This document shows positions 1-8,817 of a stretch of 64,000 nt of DNA, piece after piece; positions within the stretch are counted from its first letter, which is position 1, and each line of letters starts with the position of its first letter. Location of the stretch: NCBI RefSeq assembly GCF_001274935.1, contig NZ_LILC01000002.1, forward strand, positions 515,924 through 579,923. Reading direction: 5' to 3'. The stretch comes from Priestia koreensis (lineage in GTDB: Bacteria > Bacillota > Bacilli > Bacillales > Bacillaceae_H). The notes beneath the pieces were generated by a model that was not told the DNA's origin, searched no databases, and saw nothing but the letters and a program-made list of their open reading frames with translations. The position numbers were made by a program, and so were the translations under genes.

Positions 1-283
1 AGATGTTGTATTATGTGCAGATTTAATTGCGCCAGAAGGTTACGGTGAAATTATCGGTGGATCAGAGCGTATTCATGATAACGACTTATTGCAAAAACGC
101 GTGAAGGAACATGAATTAGATCCTGAAACATACAAGTGGTATTTAGAACTTCGTAAATACGGTTCTGTACCTCATTCTGGATTTGGACTAGGTTTAGAGC
201 GCACAGTGGCATGGATTAGCGGCGTTGAACACGTACGTGAAACAATTCCATTCCCACGTCTATTAAACCGTTTATATCCTTAA
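1..283 (+). CDS. asnS: Asparaginyl-tRNA synthetase, C-terminal part
   Basis: This is the 3' end of a class IIb aminoacyl-tRNA synthetase; the 5' end lies outside the window. The open frame runs from base 2 to the TAA at 281-283. The motif 3 region [19 protein letters not shown] and the ending [15 protein letters not shown] are typical of bacterial AsnRS, which charges tRNA-Asn in the cytoplasm. Being directly upstream of dnaD matches the B. subtilis asnS-dnaD order. A hairpin with a T-tract follows the stop. AspRS and LysRS share the fold, but this C-terminus fits AsnRS best. Confidence 0.93.
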   Translation, partial: DVVLCADLIAPEGYGEIIGGSERIHDNDLLQKRVKEHELDPETYKWYLELRKYGSVPHSGFGLGLERTVAWISGVEHVRETIPFPRLLNRLYP

Positions 284-329
284 TCTATAAACATCTACTC
301 ATTAAAAAGTGATGTGTCATCACTGTCAT

Positions 330-388
330 ATGAACCGTCGTGAACGTCCAATCAAAATGGATAGCATGGCGGTTCATCTTATTTTTTA
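330..388 (+). terminator. Probable terminator after asnS
   Basis: Arms ATGAACCGTC (330-339) and GGCGGTTCAT (368-377) pair at 9 of 10 positions and are followed by a T-rich stretch. The loop is long, so the signal is moderate. Confidence 0.55.
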
Positions 389-489
389 GGGCATAATGAA
401 AAAGATTCAGTCGCATTCAAAAAAATTTATCCCCACACTTTTTAAATGAAGAAGGACTTCATGGTATACTTACAATTGAGGTGTTCAGA

Positions 490-1194
490 ATGGAAAAAAA
501 CAAAATGGCAGAGTGGTTATCAGAAGGAAGCGTCGCAATTCCGAAGCTTCTCATGAATCATTATGCTGAATTAGGATTAAATGAACAAGAGTTTATGATG
601 ATCTTGCACATCCATGTAGCAATTGAGGGAGGAAATGATTTTTTAACTCCTGAGGAAATGTCTAAAAAGATGAGCATCTCGGCTGCTAAATGCATGGAAG
701 TGTTAAGAAAGTTACTGAAAGAAGGATTTATTGGCATTGAACAAAAGCAGGACCCTTCTTCAATGATTGCTGAATTTTATACGCTTCAGCCGCTTTGGTA
801 TAAGCTTGTTTCCTTGCTTTTTGACGAAAATAAAAAGCATAAGCAAATTGAGCAAGAAGAAGAGGAAGCAAATTTATACACGATGTTTGAAAAAGAATTT
901 GGACGTCCTCTTTCACCGTTTGAATGTGAAACGCTCGCGATGTGGCAGGACCAAGATTATCATGATTCTGTAATTATTAAAGCTGCTCTTAGAGAAGCGG
1001 TGATGTCAGGAAAACTGAACTTCCGCTATATCGATCGTATTTTATTTGAATGGAAGAAAAATGGCGTCAAAACGATTGAACAAGCAAGAAATCATGGCCA
1101 GCGCTTTCGTCAGCATCAGCAAACGAAAAAGCAAGCAGTCAGTCAACCACAGCGCAGCAATGCGATTCCGTTTTTTAATTGGCTTGAGCAATAA
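490..1194 (+). CDS. dnaD: DNA replication initiation protein DnaD
   Basis: DnaD takes part in primosome assembly and chromosome remodelling at oriC and at restart sites, working with DnaB and DnaI in Firmicutes. The 234-residue product has an N-terminal winged-helix DDBH1-like part (IPKLLMNHYAELGLNEQEF) and a C-terminal DnaD (DDBH2) domain ending in an YxxxILFEWKKNGVKTIEQA segment, typical for the family. The start at 490 is preferred over GTG 481 because TTGAGGTG (475-482) is correctly spaced from ATG 490 and would overlap the GTG. The length matches B. subtilis DnaD (about 232 aa). The neighbours asnS and nth are canonical. Confidence 0.95.
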   Translation: MEKNKMAEWLSEGSVAIPKLLMNHYAELGLNEQEFMMILHIHVAIEGGNDFLTPEEMSKKMSISAAKCMEVLRKLLKEGFIGIEQKQDPSSMIAEFYTLQPLWYKLVSLLFDENKKHKQIEQEEEEANLYTMFEKEFGRPLSPFECETLAMWQDQDYHDSVIIKAALREAVMSGKLNFRYIDRILFEWKKNGVKTIEQARNHGQRFRQHQQTKKQAVSQPQRSNAIPFFNWLEQ

Positions 1195-1259
1195 GATGGA
1201 TAGTCGTCGAAACGAAAGATCTTTGCACATCAATAGAACCTGCTCGTTAGGTTGTTGAA

Positions 1260-1305
1260 AGGATGATTTGAAACGATCACTACCGTTTCGAATGATCCTT
1301 TTTTT
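1260..1305 (+). terminator. Terminator after dnaD
   Basis: A stem between AGGATGATTTGAAACG and CGTTTCGAATGATCCT (one mismatch and one G-U pair) is followed by seven T residues. It separates dnaD from nth. Confidence 0.75.
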
Positions 1306-1336
1306 AGTTTAAATTGAGAAAAAGTGAGGGAAGGTT

Positions 1337-1993
1337 ATGTTAACGTTAAAGCAAATTCGATTTTGTTTGGATACAATGGCTGAAATGTTTCCAGATGCAC
1401 ACTGTGAATTAAATCATCGTAATCCGTTTGATTTAGTTATTGCCGTTGTGCTGTCCGCTCAGTGTACAGATGCACTTGTCAATAAGGTCACGACAGAATT
1501 ATTTAAGAAATATCATGTACCAGAGGATTACCTGGCAGTAACAGAAGAGGAGCTACAGCATGATATTCGTTCCATTGGTTTATATCGAAACAAAGCCAAA
1601 AACATTCGCAAGCTTTGTGAAGACCTTATTCATGTGTATGGAGGGAATGTACCTGAAACACAGGAAGAGCTAGTAAAGCTTGCAGGCGTAGGTAGAAAAA
1701 CGGCCAACGTTGTGGCATCAGTCGCATTTGGTGTGCCAGCTATTGCGGTTGATACACACGTAGAGCGCGTCAGTAAGCGTCTAGGCATTTGCCGCTGGAA
1801 GGATTCTGTTACGGAAGTAGAAAAAACGTTGATGAGAAAAGTGCCAGAAGAAGAGTGGAGCGTAACGCACCATCGTCTTATTTTTTTCGGTCGCTATCAC
1901 TGCAAGGCACAGTCACCTCAGTGCGACATTTGTCCGCTGCTCGAAATTTGCCGTGAAGGTCAAAAGAGAATGAAGGGTAGGGAGAAAAAATGA
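1337..1993 (+). CDS. nth: Endonuclease III (DNA glycosylase/AP lyase)
   Basis: Nth removes oxidised pyrimidines and cleaves the abasic site in base excision repair. The 218-residue protein shows the helix-hairpin-helix LVKLAGVGRKTANVV carrying the catalytic Lys, the catalytic Asp in AVDTHVERVSKRLG, and a C-terminal iron-sulfur loop C-x6-C-x2-C-x5-C (CKAQSPQCDICPLLEIC). Length and motif order match the family. The start ATG at 1337 has GTGAGGGAAGG upstream. It overlaps the next gene by four bases (ATGA), so nth and ypoC are probably co-translated. Confidence 0.97.
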   Translation: MLTLKQIRFCLDTMAEMFPDAHCELNHRNPFDLVIAVVLSAQCTDALVNKVTTELFKKYHVPEDYLAVTEEELQHDIRSIGLYRNKAKNIRKLCEDLIHVYGGNVPETQEELVKLAGVGRKTANVVASVAFGVPAIAVDTHVERVSKRLGICRWKDSVTEVEKTLMRKVPEEEWSVTHHRLIFFGRYHCKAQSPQCDICPLLEICREGQKRMKGREKK

Positions 1994-2511
1994 GCGAATT
2001 AATGATCCCAAAAGATTTTCAGCAAGCACCTTTTTTCCAAGATCTTTATCTATCCTTACGTATCGACACGGAAAAAGATTTTGAAGAACTGCTTCATGAT
2101 CGTTACTTTCTATATGATATACAAGAAAAATTAGGTGAGGGTGTAGTCAAGCCTTGGACGGATGCTACTTTTTATATTCCGATCGTGTTTCGACGTTGGA
2201 AAGAGGAGAAAATCCAGATTGGTGAAGTTTTTCAACAGCGTAAAAACAAAGAGGCAAAAGAACCGATGACTCGCTGGGTCGCACATTTCATTAGCGTTTT
2301 ATTTTGGATGAATGATCAGCCTGTTCCTGGGATTGTCCATTTGAATGAGCATATTCCGACACTAACTTATAAACCAATTAATGTGTGGGAACGTCTTGCG
2401 TTCGTGCTGCAACGTCCGAATCTGCATCACAGCTATAGTCAGCTTTCAGAACTGTACACTGAAATTGAAAAAATCTATTATAAAAAGTCAATTATGAACA
2501 TAAAAAAATGA
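1990..2511 (+). CDS. ypoC: YpoC-family protein of unknown function
   Basis: A 173-residue soluble protein whose start codon overlaps the nth stop (ATGA). Position and length match ypoC of B. subtilis, which sits between nth and ponA. No catalytic motif is visible: it is rich in aromatic and charged residues (for example RWVAHFISVLFWMNDQPVPG) with no membrane segment. Its function is unknown. Coupling to nth suggests co-expression but does not prove a repair role. Its TGA lies inside the shared terminator hairpin with the convergent ponA. Confidence 0.8.
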   Translation: MSELMIPKDFQQAPFFQDLYLSLRIDTEKDFEELLHDRYFLYDIQEKLGEGVVKPWTDATFYIPIVFRRWKEEKIQIGEVFQQRKNKEAKEPMTRWVAHFISVLFWMNDQPVPGIVHLNEHIPTLTYKPINVWERLAFVLQRPNLHHSYSQLSELYTEIEKIYYKKSIMNIKK

Positions 2512-2540
2512 ACCGTGCGCATCGCACGGTTCATTTTTTT
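2508..2540. terminator. Bidirectional terminator between ypoC and ponA
   Basis: A near-perfect palindrome, ATGAACCGTGCG-CATC-GCACGGTTCAT, is flanked by A-runs and T-runs on the two sides. It can serve both convergent transcription units. Confidence 0.85.
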
Positions 2541-5416
2541 TATGGTGTTGGAGAACTTTCAGGTTGATCTGTTGAGTCTCCATTACCTGGGTTTTTGCCT
2601 GGATTACTTGGTTGACCTTGACCAGGAGGCGTTGTTCCTGGAGTTGTTGGCTGTCCTGGCTGGCTTTGACCAGGAGGTGTTGTTCCCGGATTTGTTGGTT
2701 GAGTAGGCTGCTGGTTATTGCCACCGCCTGTATCACCATTTCCACCGTTGTCTCCACCTGTATTACCGCCATTATTTCCACCATTATTACCGCCGCTGTT
2801 TCCATTGTCATTTCCGGATCCGTTTCCGTTTCCATTTCCGTTATTGTCTCCCGGTTTCTGGCCGTTATCTTGACCGTTGTTTCCGTTATTGTCTCCCGGG
2901 TTTGTCTGCCCGTTATCCTCACTACCTTGATCTTCATTCGGATCAGGGGCATTTGGATCTGTTCCTGGATCTTGATTTTCATCTGTTTGACCCGGATCCT
3001 CTGCCGGCTGTTCTTCTTCGCCACCAGGAATGCTTACACTTGCATAGGATGGGGCGCTACGAACGCCGTCGTTTACGGCTACGACTTTAAACTTATAGCG
3101 AGATCCTGGGTTTGGGTTCGGCAGCGCAACGTTTAACTGATTGGTTGTTGTGAGCTGCTGAGCACCACTACCATCTACTGAAACGCTCACTTCAAAGGAT
3201 GTTTTACTCATATCCTCATCTGGATACGACCAGTTTAGGTAAATGTGATTTGTTACAGAATCATAATTAGCAGAAAGACCCTGAGGTTTTTTTGCACTAG
3301 TTGCTTTGAATTTTTTCGATACTTTTGTTGGCTCAGTACCTTTTACAAAGTATTCATAACCAATTTTATCTTTTGGTGTATAAGCACTTGGCTTACGTGT
3401 AGGGAACGAATCTTTTTCAATCGCTACTTTTTCTACACTATCAGGCTGCTTAAACTCACCCGTTTTCTTACCTTCTGAAACATGACCTACGACCTTTTTA
3501 AAGATTTCTTTTGCGAAGTTTTTCTCAGTCGGACTTAAAATATAGTTTTTACTGTTTGTTTTTTCATACCCTGTCCAAACAGCTGCCGTATATTTAGGGG
3601 TATAACCTGCAAACCAAATATCTGGTACCCCATTAGAAGGAATATCATAGCGATCTCGAACTTCTTTCGGGAAGTTTGTTGTTCCTGTTTTACCAGCTAC
3701 AGGAAGACCTGCAATTGCGGCCTTTTTACCTGTTCCATCTTCAACAACGGAGCGCATCATTTCTGTCAAAATGAATGATGTATAGTCTTTCATCGCTACT
3801 TTTGGTTTTGGACTTAAGTCCATCTCTGTTCCGTCAGGGAAGACAACCTTTGTCACAGTATGAGGTTTGTTATAAATCCCTTCGTTACCGAAGGCACTAT
3901 AAGCACCTGCAAGTTGCATTGGCGTAATCCCATGCTCAAATCCTCCAATAGAGTAGGATTCTGGAATGCTTTTTTCAAGTGGAATGCCAAGACCTGTTGC
4001 AAATTCACGCGCTTTATCCGCTCCAGCTGCTTGGAATGCTTTAAGAGCTGGGATGTTACGAGAGTCTGCTAGAGCCTGACGGATGGTCATCCATCCTTTG
4101 TACCCACCCTCAAAGTTTTTAATTGGTGTACCGTTCGTATACGAATAGCCTTCTTCATCGTTAATTGGTTCAGCTGTAGACCACTTTAATTTATCTACAG
4201 CAGGGCCGTAGTCTAAAATTGGTTTGATCGTCGAACCCGGCTGTCTAGGGAAGTCTGTTGCAAAGTTGAGCCCGCGGGCTACGCGATTTCTTCCTCCGCC
4301 AATGGCCTGAACTTCGCCTGTTTTTGTGTCTAATAACACCATTCCGACTTGGAAGTCTTTATTCGGGTATTGAACAATCTCATCCGTATTCATGGCACGG
4401 TCCATATAATCCTGTGCATCTGGATCAAGCGTTGTATGAATTTCTAAACCAGCTGAGAAAATGTCAGCACCGGTTTTTTCTTTGATTTCCTTAATCACTT
4501 GGTCTACAAATACCGTGTACTTGTCTTCTGTTTTGTCTTGTTTCACAAGACCTTCTGTAATCGGCACCTGTTGGGCCTTTTTAGAATCTTCTTTCGAAAT
4601 AAATCCGTGTTTCGCCATTAGCATTAACACCGTATCACGGCGATTCTTCGCACGATCTGGGTTAACGTAAGGGTTATACGTTGTTGGTGCTTTTGGCAAT
4701 CCAGCAAGCATTGCCGCTTGCTCAATTTTTAAGTCTTTCAAATCTTTCACGCCATAGAAGTGATCGGCGGCTTCTTTAATTCCGTAAACTGGTGCAGAGC
4801 CTGATGCAAAATAAATTTTGTTTAAGTACATTTCCAAAATTTTATTTTTGGAGTACTTTTGCTCCAGTTTGAACGATAGCCACATTTCTTGTACTTTACG
4901 CTTAACGGTTTTCTCAGGTGATAACACCGAGTTTTTCACAACCTGCTGCGTAATGGTACTTGCTCCTTCAGAACCAAACCCGTCTTTAAAGTTTGCTAGT
5001 ACAGCGCCTCCTAGACGATAGAAGTCTACGCCGTGATGCTTGTAAAAGCGAGCATCTTCCGTCGCAAGAAATGCGTTTTTTACAGATTCAGGAATTTCAT
5101 CATAATTCGCATATGTACGTCTATTAATTCCAAGTTCTGCAATCTTGTTGCCATTTTTGTCATAAATTTTAGAAGAAAGGGGATCTTTCAGCATTGCATC
5201 ATCAATTTTCGGTGCATCACTAATCATTGCAAAGAAAGTTGCTGCTCCTGCAATGACGCCGATAATACCGAGTAAAAGGATCGCGACAATGATTTTGCGA
5301 AAAATACCTCCACGCTTCTTTTTATTAGGTTTTCCACTGCCGGATGGTTTTTGTTTTCCTTTTCCTTCAGTAGATTTCTTTCTTCGTTCTTCACGAGAAG
5401 TATAATTCTCAGACAT
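2540..5416 (-). CDS. ponA: Class A penicillin-binding protein 1 (bifunctional PBP)
   Basis: This enzyme polymerises and cross-links peptidoglycan at the membrane. The 958-residue protein has a basic cytoplasmic N-terminus, one membrane segment (about 41-63), a GT51 glycosyltransferase domain with the catalytic Glu in LATEDARFYKHHGVD (E120) and EGASTITQQVVKN, then a transpeptidase domain with SxxK in PGSTIKP (S395) and KTG in AGKTGTTN. A fibronectin-III-like domain (about 708-798) and a roughly 160-residue low-complexity tail rich in Gly, Asn, Pro, Gln and Thr follow. The tail is similar in kind to B. subtilis PBP1 (914 aa) but longer. It sits just downstream of recU, the standard recU-ponA operon. 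Confidence 0.96.
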   Translation of the reverse strand: MSENYTSREERRKKSTEGKGKQKPSGSGKPNKKKRGGIFRKIIVAILLLGIIGVIAGAATFFAMISDAPKIDDAMLKDPLSSKIYDKNGNKIAELGINRRTYANYDEIPESVKNAFLATEDARFYKHHGVDFYRLGGAVLANFKDGFGSEGASTITQQVVKNSVLSPEKTVKRKVQEMWLSFKLEQKYSKNKILEMYLNKIYFASGSAPVYGIKEAADHFYGVKDLKDLKIEQAAMLAGLPKAPTTYNPYVNPDRAKNRRDTVLMLMAKHGFISKEDSKKAQQVPITEGLVKQDKTEDKYTVFVDQVIKEIKEKTGADIFSAGLEIHTTLDPDAQDYMDRAMNTDEIVQYPNKDFQVGMVLLDTKTGEVQAIGGGRNRVARGLNFATDFPRQPGSTIKPILDYGPAVDKLKWSTAEPINDEEGYSYTNGTPIKNFEGGYKGWMTIRQALADSRNIPALKAFQAAGADKAREFATGLGIPLEKSIPESYSIGGFEHGITPMQLAGAYSAFGNEGIYNKPHTVTKVVFPDGTEMDLSPKPKVAMKDYTSFILTEMMRSVVEDGTGKKAAIAGLPVAGKTGTTNFPKEVRDRYDIPSNGVPDIWFAGYTPKYTAAVWTGYEKTNSKNYILSPTEKNFAKEIFKKVVGHVSEGKKTGEFKQPDSVEKVAIEKDSFPTRKPSAYTPKDKIGYEYFVKGTEPTKVSKKFKATSAKKPQGLSANYDSVTNHIYLNWSYPDEDMSKTSFEVSVSVDGSGAQQLTTTNQLNVALPNPNPGSRYKFKVVAVNDGVRSAPSYASVSIPGGEEEQPAEDPGQTDENQDPGTDPNAPDPNEDQGSEDNGQTNPGDNNGNNGQDNGQKPGDNNGNGNGNGSGNDNGNSGGNNGGNNGGNTGGDNGGNGDTGGGNNQQPTQPTNPGTTPPGQSQPGQPTTPGTTPPGQGQPSNPGKNPGNGDSTDQPESSPTP

Positions 5417-5480
5417 AAATACTCCTGCCTTTCAAGAAGTGATAAGAGAATGATAAAAACAAAACATATATATCATACTC

Positions 5481-6080
5481 TTAAAAATACAATTTATCTA
5501 TTATTTTTATATAATCAATCCGTGGATGAAAGCCGTATCGAATGAGGAATCCCTTTTCTTCAACGTCTTTTTTGGGAATTGATTTTCGTCCGTCTTGTTT
5601 CATTTTTTCCCAATATGGAAACAAGTCTTCAGCTTTTAATAGATAAATTTCTTCTGCAGCAGTGAACATAAGGATGACAAATGCAATGCCTTGTTGTTTC
5701 ACTACCTGTTTCATATGGTGGATTTGATGCTCATGAAAATTTTGCAACGGAAAAGAGGTTTTATTCTTCGTTTCCTTTGCTTCAAAATCAAGATATTTCC
5801 CTCGATATACTCCGTTGTAATCGGTTGTAGAAGCTTGTTTAAAGTAGGCTTCTTTGATAACTGCCGCACTTCGTTTTGGGTAATCCACGTTAACAATTTG
5901 AACGGGAGTTGGTTTTTTATGTACAACGGCAATATCATGTGATAAATAATATTGATTTGATTCGTTCAAATCTTCTTCAAGCGTCATTCCACGGTTGCTA
6001 TAGGTTGATTCCTTAACGGTTCGCGCTTTTTCCTTAGGCGAAGCAGGTGTATAAACCTTCCCATTAGGATACCTGATCAT
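5481..6080 (-). CDS. recU: Holliday junction resolvase RecU
   Basis: RecU cleaves Holliday junctions and modulates RecA during recombinational repair and segregation. The 199-residue product shows the conserved start [12 protein letters not shown], the [17 protein letters not shown] segment and the nuclease core [20 protein letters not shown] with the D...E-x-K metal site, and [10 protein letters not shown]. The length matches B. subtilis RecU (about 206 aa). An AGGAGG-like site lies before ATG 6080. It is followed by ponA on the same strand after 64 bp, the classic recU-ponA (prfA-ponA) operon. Confidence 0.96.
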   Translation of the reverse strand: MIRYPNGKVYTPASPKEKARTVKESTYSNRGMTLEEDLNESNQYYLSHDIAVVHKKPTPVQIVNVDYPKRSAAVIKEAYFKQASTTDYNGVYRGKYLDFEAKETKNKTSFPLQNFHEHQIHHMKQVVKQQGIAFVILMFTAAEEIYLLKAEDLFPYWEKMKQDGRKSIPKKDVEEKGFLIRYGFHPRIDYIKIIDKLYF

Positions 6081-6532
6081 CCACAGTCAACCTCCTTCAT
6101 AAGTGCATCAGAAACATATACTATATCATAACAAAAAACGGACGACTATGGATAATTTAATTATAGCATTCGTACGGTGAGCCGTTTTCTGACCGCTCTG
6201 AGACAACATCATTGTTTAAAATATGACCGCTCTCTTCTCATATTTTAAACAAAATGGAAAACAATATAAGCAACTCCCTATAGCTTTTGAAACAAAAGCC
6301 ATGCTTATTCTAATACGGTGTTTTAATGAAAGCAATAGTATCTATAAAACTCACCTCTATAGAAGGGCGGAGGAAGGTCTTTAATTAGTTATATACGCCT
6401 ATTCCTTAGCAAGAAATCCTAACGTGGCACTTCAATAGCAACATTATGTTGTATATCACACCCAATAGAAGGATGTGAAGACTTATCGATCGGTTACTTT
6501 CATCTATCAAGCAACAAACGTCTTTCTTTAAT
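6081..6532. other. Recu-yppC intergenic region with inverted and direct repeats
   Basis: About 450 bp without a convincing gene. It contains a perfect 15-bp inverted repeat (see 6212-6252) and two copies of TGACCGCTCT (6190-6199 and 6224-6233), the second overlapping the repeat. The divergent promoters of recU and yppC must lie here, but I cannot assign them confidently. Confidence 0.6.
6212..6252. repeat. Perfect 15-bp inverted repeat
   Basis: TTGTTTAAAATATGA (6212-6226) and its exact reverse complement TCATATTTTAAACAA (6238-6252) flank an 11-base spacer. The arms are A/T-rich and not followed by a T-run, so it is not a typical terminator. It could be a repressor site or a cruciform. Confidence 0.9.
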
Positions 6533-7429
6533 ATGGACAATATTTCCCGGACAGAAGCATATGCAAACTACTATAACAAGCACCGAGAAATTAAGTGGTC
6601 GTTTTTAGCCAGTATGGTGTCTCGAAATGCTGGATGGAACATGTGCGATTTGGAAGGGGAATGGATGAGTCAAGCGATTAACCAGAAACAACGAGGCATT
6701 CTGTTTCAAACATATGAGCGTGCAAATTGGCTTATCTTTCAAGATGCCTATCCGCAGCTTTTATTGTATGAAGCATCTCTGCAACATCAAACGCCGCTTT
6801 TTCATCTTCTTTCACATTTCGGTGTTTCTAGGTTCATGCAGGAACAATGGGAGGAGTTCTGGGAAACAAGGAATGAGAAGATGCTGATGCATGCGTTAAT
6901 TGTGAACGAACAGAACATCATTCAAAAGCCTGTCATGAAACATCCTTTCTATCAAAAGAAAGTATTCAAATCGTTTGTGTTTCAATTTCAAGACTGGTTG
7001 CATTTTAGTTCGGTTCTTTTCCCTACTCTAGAAGGTGAGTTATACGGGTGCTCCGTTCATCATTTTTGGAACGTATCTAAGCGCATTGAGCTCGGGAAAA
7101 AGCTAGCACAGCTTCTCTTTGATCCTATGCTATATCCTTTATTTTGGAAGTTTTCACAAAAGACTGCTCATACGGGATCTAGACATGATTATGAGCAGTA
7201 TTTTCACTCATGGAAAAGACCAACGACGCCAATCCTTCGCATAACGTATCCCATTGTCCATCATCATCAGTCTGAAACAAATGAATGGCTCGTGCGGAAA
7301 TCGAAAGTGACCCGTTGGATGACGGCTCCAGTGGTATTGAAACAAACCCATTTGACGAGCTGGTATCAGAAAAAAGAGATTGAGCTTCATATGTTAATCT
7401 TGGCCGAGCAGTGGTGGAGGAAGAGATAA
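6533..7429 (+). CDS. yppC: DUF2515 family protein (YppC-like)
   Basis: A 298-residue soluble protein of unknown function. It has the family's opening ISRTEAYANYYNKHREIKWSFLASMVSRNAGWNM and lies divergent from recU, as yppC does in B. subtilis. No enzyme motif is recognised; it is rich in Trp, His and Phe. The start is uncertain: ATG 6533 has no clear ribosome-binding site. The same frame is open upstream to 6479, where it is preceded by an in-frame ATG directly followed by TGA (6473-6478). The true start may be upstream and non-canonical, or the 5' end may be altered. Confidence 0.75.
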   Translation: MDNISRTEAYANYYNKHREIKWSFLASMVSRNAGWNMCDLEGEWMSQAINQKQRGILFQTYERANWLIFQDAYPQLLLYEASLQHQTPLFHLLSHFGVSRFMQEQWEEFWETRNEKMLMHALIVNEQNIIQKPVMKHPFYQKKVFKSFVFQFQDWLHFSSVLFPTLEGELYGCSVHHFWNVSKRIELGKKLAQLLFDPMLYPLFWKFSQKTAHTGSRHDYEQYFHSWKRPTTPILRITYPIVHHHQSETNEWLVRKSKVTRWMTAPVVLKQTHLTSWYQKKEIELHMLILAEQWWRKR

Positions 7430-7431
7430 CG

Positions 7432-7464
7432 AAAAACCTCAACGCGATAAAGTTGAGGTTTTTT
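7432..7464 (+). terminator. Terminator after yppC
   Basis: AAAACCTCAAC-GCGATAAA-GTTGAGGTTTTTT forms a clean stem with a T-run three bases after the yppC stop. Confidence 0.9.
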
Positions 7465-7489
7465 AATGTGTGATTTTGTTGCTTAATGG

Positions 7490-7612
7490 TTACGTAGATG
7501 GACGGTTAGGGCCGTTTAACTTCTTGTCCACAAAACCTTTACTCCCTGGTTCAACTTGTGATGTTGTTTTATTTTGCTGATTTTTTTGGTTTGTTTGAGA
7601 TTGTTTTGACAT
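7490..7612 (-). CDS. sspM: Small acid-soluble spore protein M
   Basis: A 40-residue ORF. Its C-terminus VDKKLNGPNRPST matches the conserved end of SspM (B. subtilis ends DKKLGGPNRPST). SspM is a minor forespore SASP of unknown function. The N-terminal half is Gln/Asn-rich. CAGGAGGTG is well placed before ATG 7612. A possible SigG promoter lies upstream on the minus strand: GCATG, 17 bases, AAAACTA (5 of 7 at -10). Its place between yppC and yppD agrees with the B. subtilis neighbourhood. Confidence 0.88.
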   Translation of the reverse strand: MSKQSQTNQKNQQNKTTSQVEPGSKGFVDKKLNGPNRPST

Positions 7613-7823
7613 GTTCAACACCTCCTGATGTTAGTTTTTGCATAGCCGTTCTTTTCATGCACGAAAGTGAAAAATGCTGTCGAAATCTCTTATAGAATAG
7701 AGAAAACCACTTTCTTTGCCGAAATAGTTCTAGTTTTGTCAGATGCGAAGGTGTTTGAATTTGAAAAGAGAATATACTTAAAACAAAATCATTTGTGAAA
7801 TTGAAGGACATGGAGGGATCAAG

Positions 7824-8075
7824 ATGAAAAAGAAATTTGTGAAGAAAGATGAGGTTCTCTCATTATTAGATGATCTATTCCAGCAAATTGAAGCCGTTGA
7901 ACGTCATATTCCACTTCAAATAAATGAACATCGATATGCAACAGAGCAGCATTTTCAGGAGAAAGCAAATCACATTTCTCACTGTTTGTACGACCTTAAT
8001 AAAGTGACAGACGAAACGAGTGAACCTGAAGGGTATGTGTGGGAAGCTAAGCGTCTGCTGCTTCGCACCGTGTAA
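7824..8075 (+). CDS. yppD: Hypothetical protein, YppD-like by position
   Basis: An 83-residue, charged, probably helical protein (DEVLSLLDDLFQQIEAVERHI) with no recognised domain. ATGGAGGGATC precedes ATG 7824. Size and place between sspM and the yppE gene agree with yppD of B. subtilis; the name rests on synteny and not on a motif. It is probably co-transcribed with yppE, which begins 52 bp downstream. Confidence 0.6.
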   Translation: MKKKFVKKDEVLSLLDDLFQQIEAVERHIPLQINEHRYATEQHFQEKANHISHCLYDLNKVTDETSEPEGYVWEAKRLLLRTV

Positions 8076-8127
8076 TGTTCAATTTCTTTTATTCATGGTA
8101 CACTGTCATCTAGAGGTGAAGGAACAG

Positions 8128-8502
8128 ATGGCAGATGTAATTCAAACGTTAACAAGCTATTTGCATAAAGAAAACGAAAAGGCACTGCGAAGACTCGAGG
8201 AACGGCTTCAAGAAGAAGGGTACGAACCTAATTTTTTCGGAGAAGTAAAACCATACGTGGATGAATTTTATCCGAAGAAAGACGAGTGGCAGGAGCTGTG
8301 CAAAGAGTGGATCAAAGAAGAGAAGCCGAAATATATTGCTCCAAATCAAATTGATTCCACCGAAGAAAACTTGAACAATGTGGTGTTACAATCGTTTTAT
8401 ACCGATACAAAAGTGAAGCGCTTTAAGCAAATGTATCAAGCGAATAAATACGTGCTAGAATCCATTTTAACATACAAGGAAAAAGGCAATGAGTCCATTT
8501 AA
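8128..8502 (+). CDS. yppE: DUF1798 family protein YppE
   Basis: A 124-residue protein that matches the helical YppE/DUF1798 family (about 123 aa in B. subtilis) in length and pattern: YLHKENEKALRRLEERLQEE, then an acidic, Trp-containing middle. Its function is unknown. ATG 8128 is chosen because GAGGTGAAGG sits just upstream; the same frame extends to 8020 but that stretch overlaps yppD. The stop codon lies inside the following terminator stem. Confidence 0.8.
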   Translation: MADVIQTLTSYLHKENEKALRRLEERLQEEGYEPNFFGEVKPYVDEFYPKKDEWQELCKEWIKEEKPKYIAPNQIDSTEENLNNVVLQSFYTDTKVKRFKQMYQANKYVLESILTYKEKGNESI

Positions 8503-8519
8503 TGGTTCATTGCCTTTTT
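8480..8519 (+). terminator. Terminator overlapping the yppE stop
   Basis: AAAAAGGCAATGA pairs with TCATTGCCTTTTT around a 14-base loop that contains the yppE TAA. The flanking A and T runs would allow use from both strands. Confidence 0.85.
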
Positions 8520-8523
8520 GACG

Positions 8524-8691
8524 TTATTTTTTCGTTTTTTTGACGGATACCGGGCGATCTCCTTCAGCTGCTACGGGTTCAATCGCAAATTCAACCGTTT
8601 CGTGTGTTTTTGCTTCAACCGCTTTTCCAGACTCCGGAAGTTGATGGTCGTGCCCTTTTGTTTTGTGATTAAAATGTTTTCCTCGGCTCAT
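8524..8691 (-). CDS. Small basic hypothetical protein, possibly sporulation-expressed
   Basis: A 55-residue hydrophilic protein starting MSRGKHFNHKTKGHDHQLPE and ending in a Lys-rich tail. I do not recognise the family. ATG 8691 follows an AAAGGAGGAACCC ribosome site; the longer frame upstream has no such site. On the minus strand upstream, CATATTATA fits a SigK-type -10 (CATANNNTA) and its first seven bases also fit the SigG -10, with CCATA 18 bases before. Expression in sporulation is therefore plausible but unproven. Confidence 0.6.
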   Translation of the reverse strand: MSRGKHFNHKTKGHDHQLPESGKAVEAKTHETVEFAIEPVAAEGDRPVSVKKTKK

Positions 8692-8770
8692 AAGGGTTCC
8701 TCCTTTGATTGAATAAGTACCCTTATAATATGAGAAAAGCGAGAAGAAAATATGGCTGGGAAATAAAAAA

Positions 8771-8815
8771 AGAGAACGTGCCAAAGCTGGAAAAGGTTGG
8801 GCCGTTCTCAAAAAA
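8771..8815 (-). terminator. Terminator after yppF
   Basis: On the minus strand GAGAACGGCCCAACC...CACGTTCTC forms an imperfect stem followed by a run of T (the A-run at 8764-8770 on the plus strand). Confidence 0.7.
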
Positions 8816-8817
8816 AG

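Noticed and set aside
2515..3136. Long plus- and minus-strand frames over the ponA tail
   Set aside because: They are shadows of the low-complexity Gly/Asn/Pro tail of PBP1.
7569..7811. 80-residue minus-strand frame overlapping sspM
   Set aside because: It lacks a ribosome site, and sspM in another frame explains the region.
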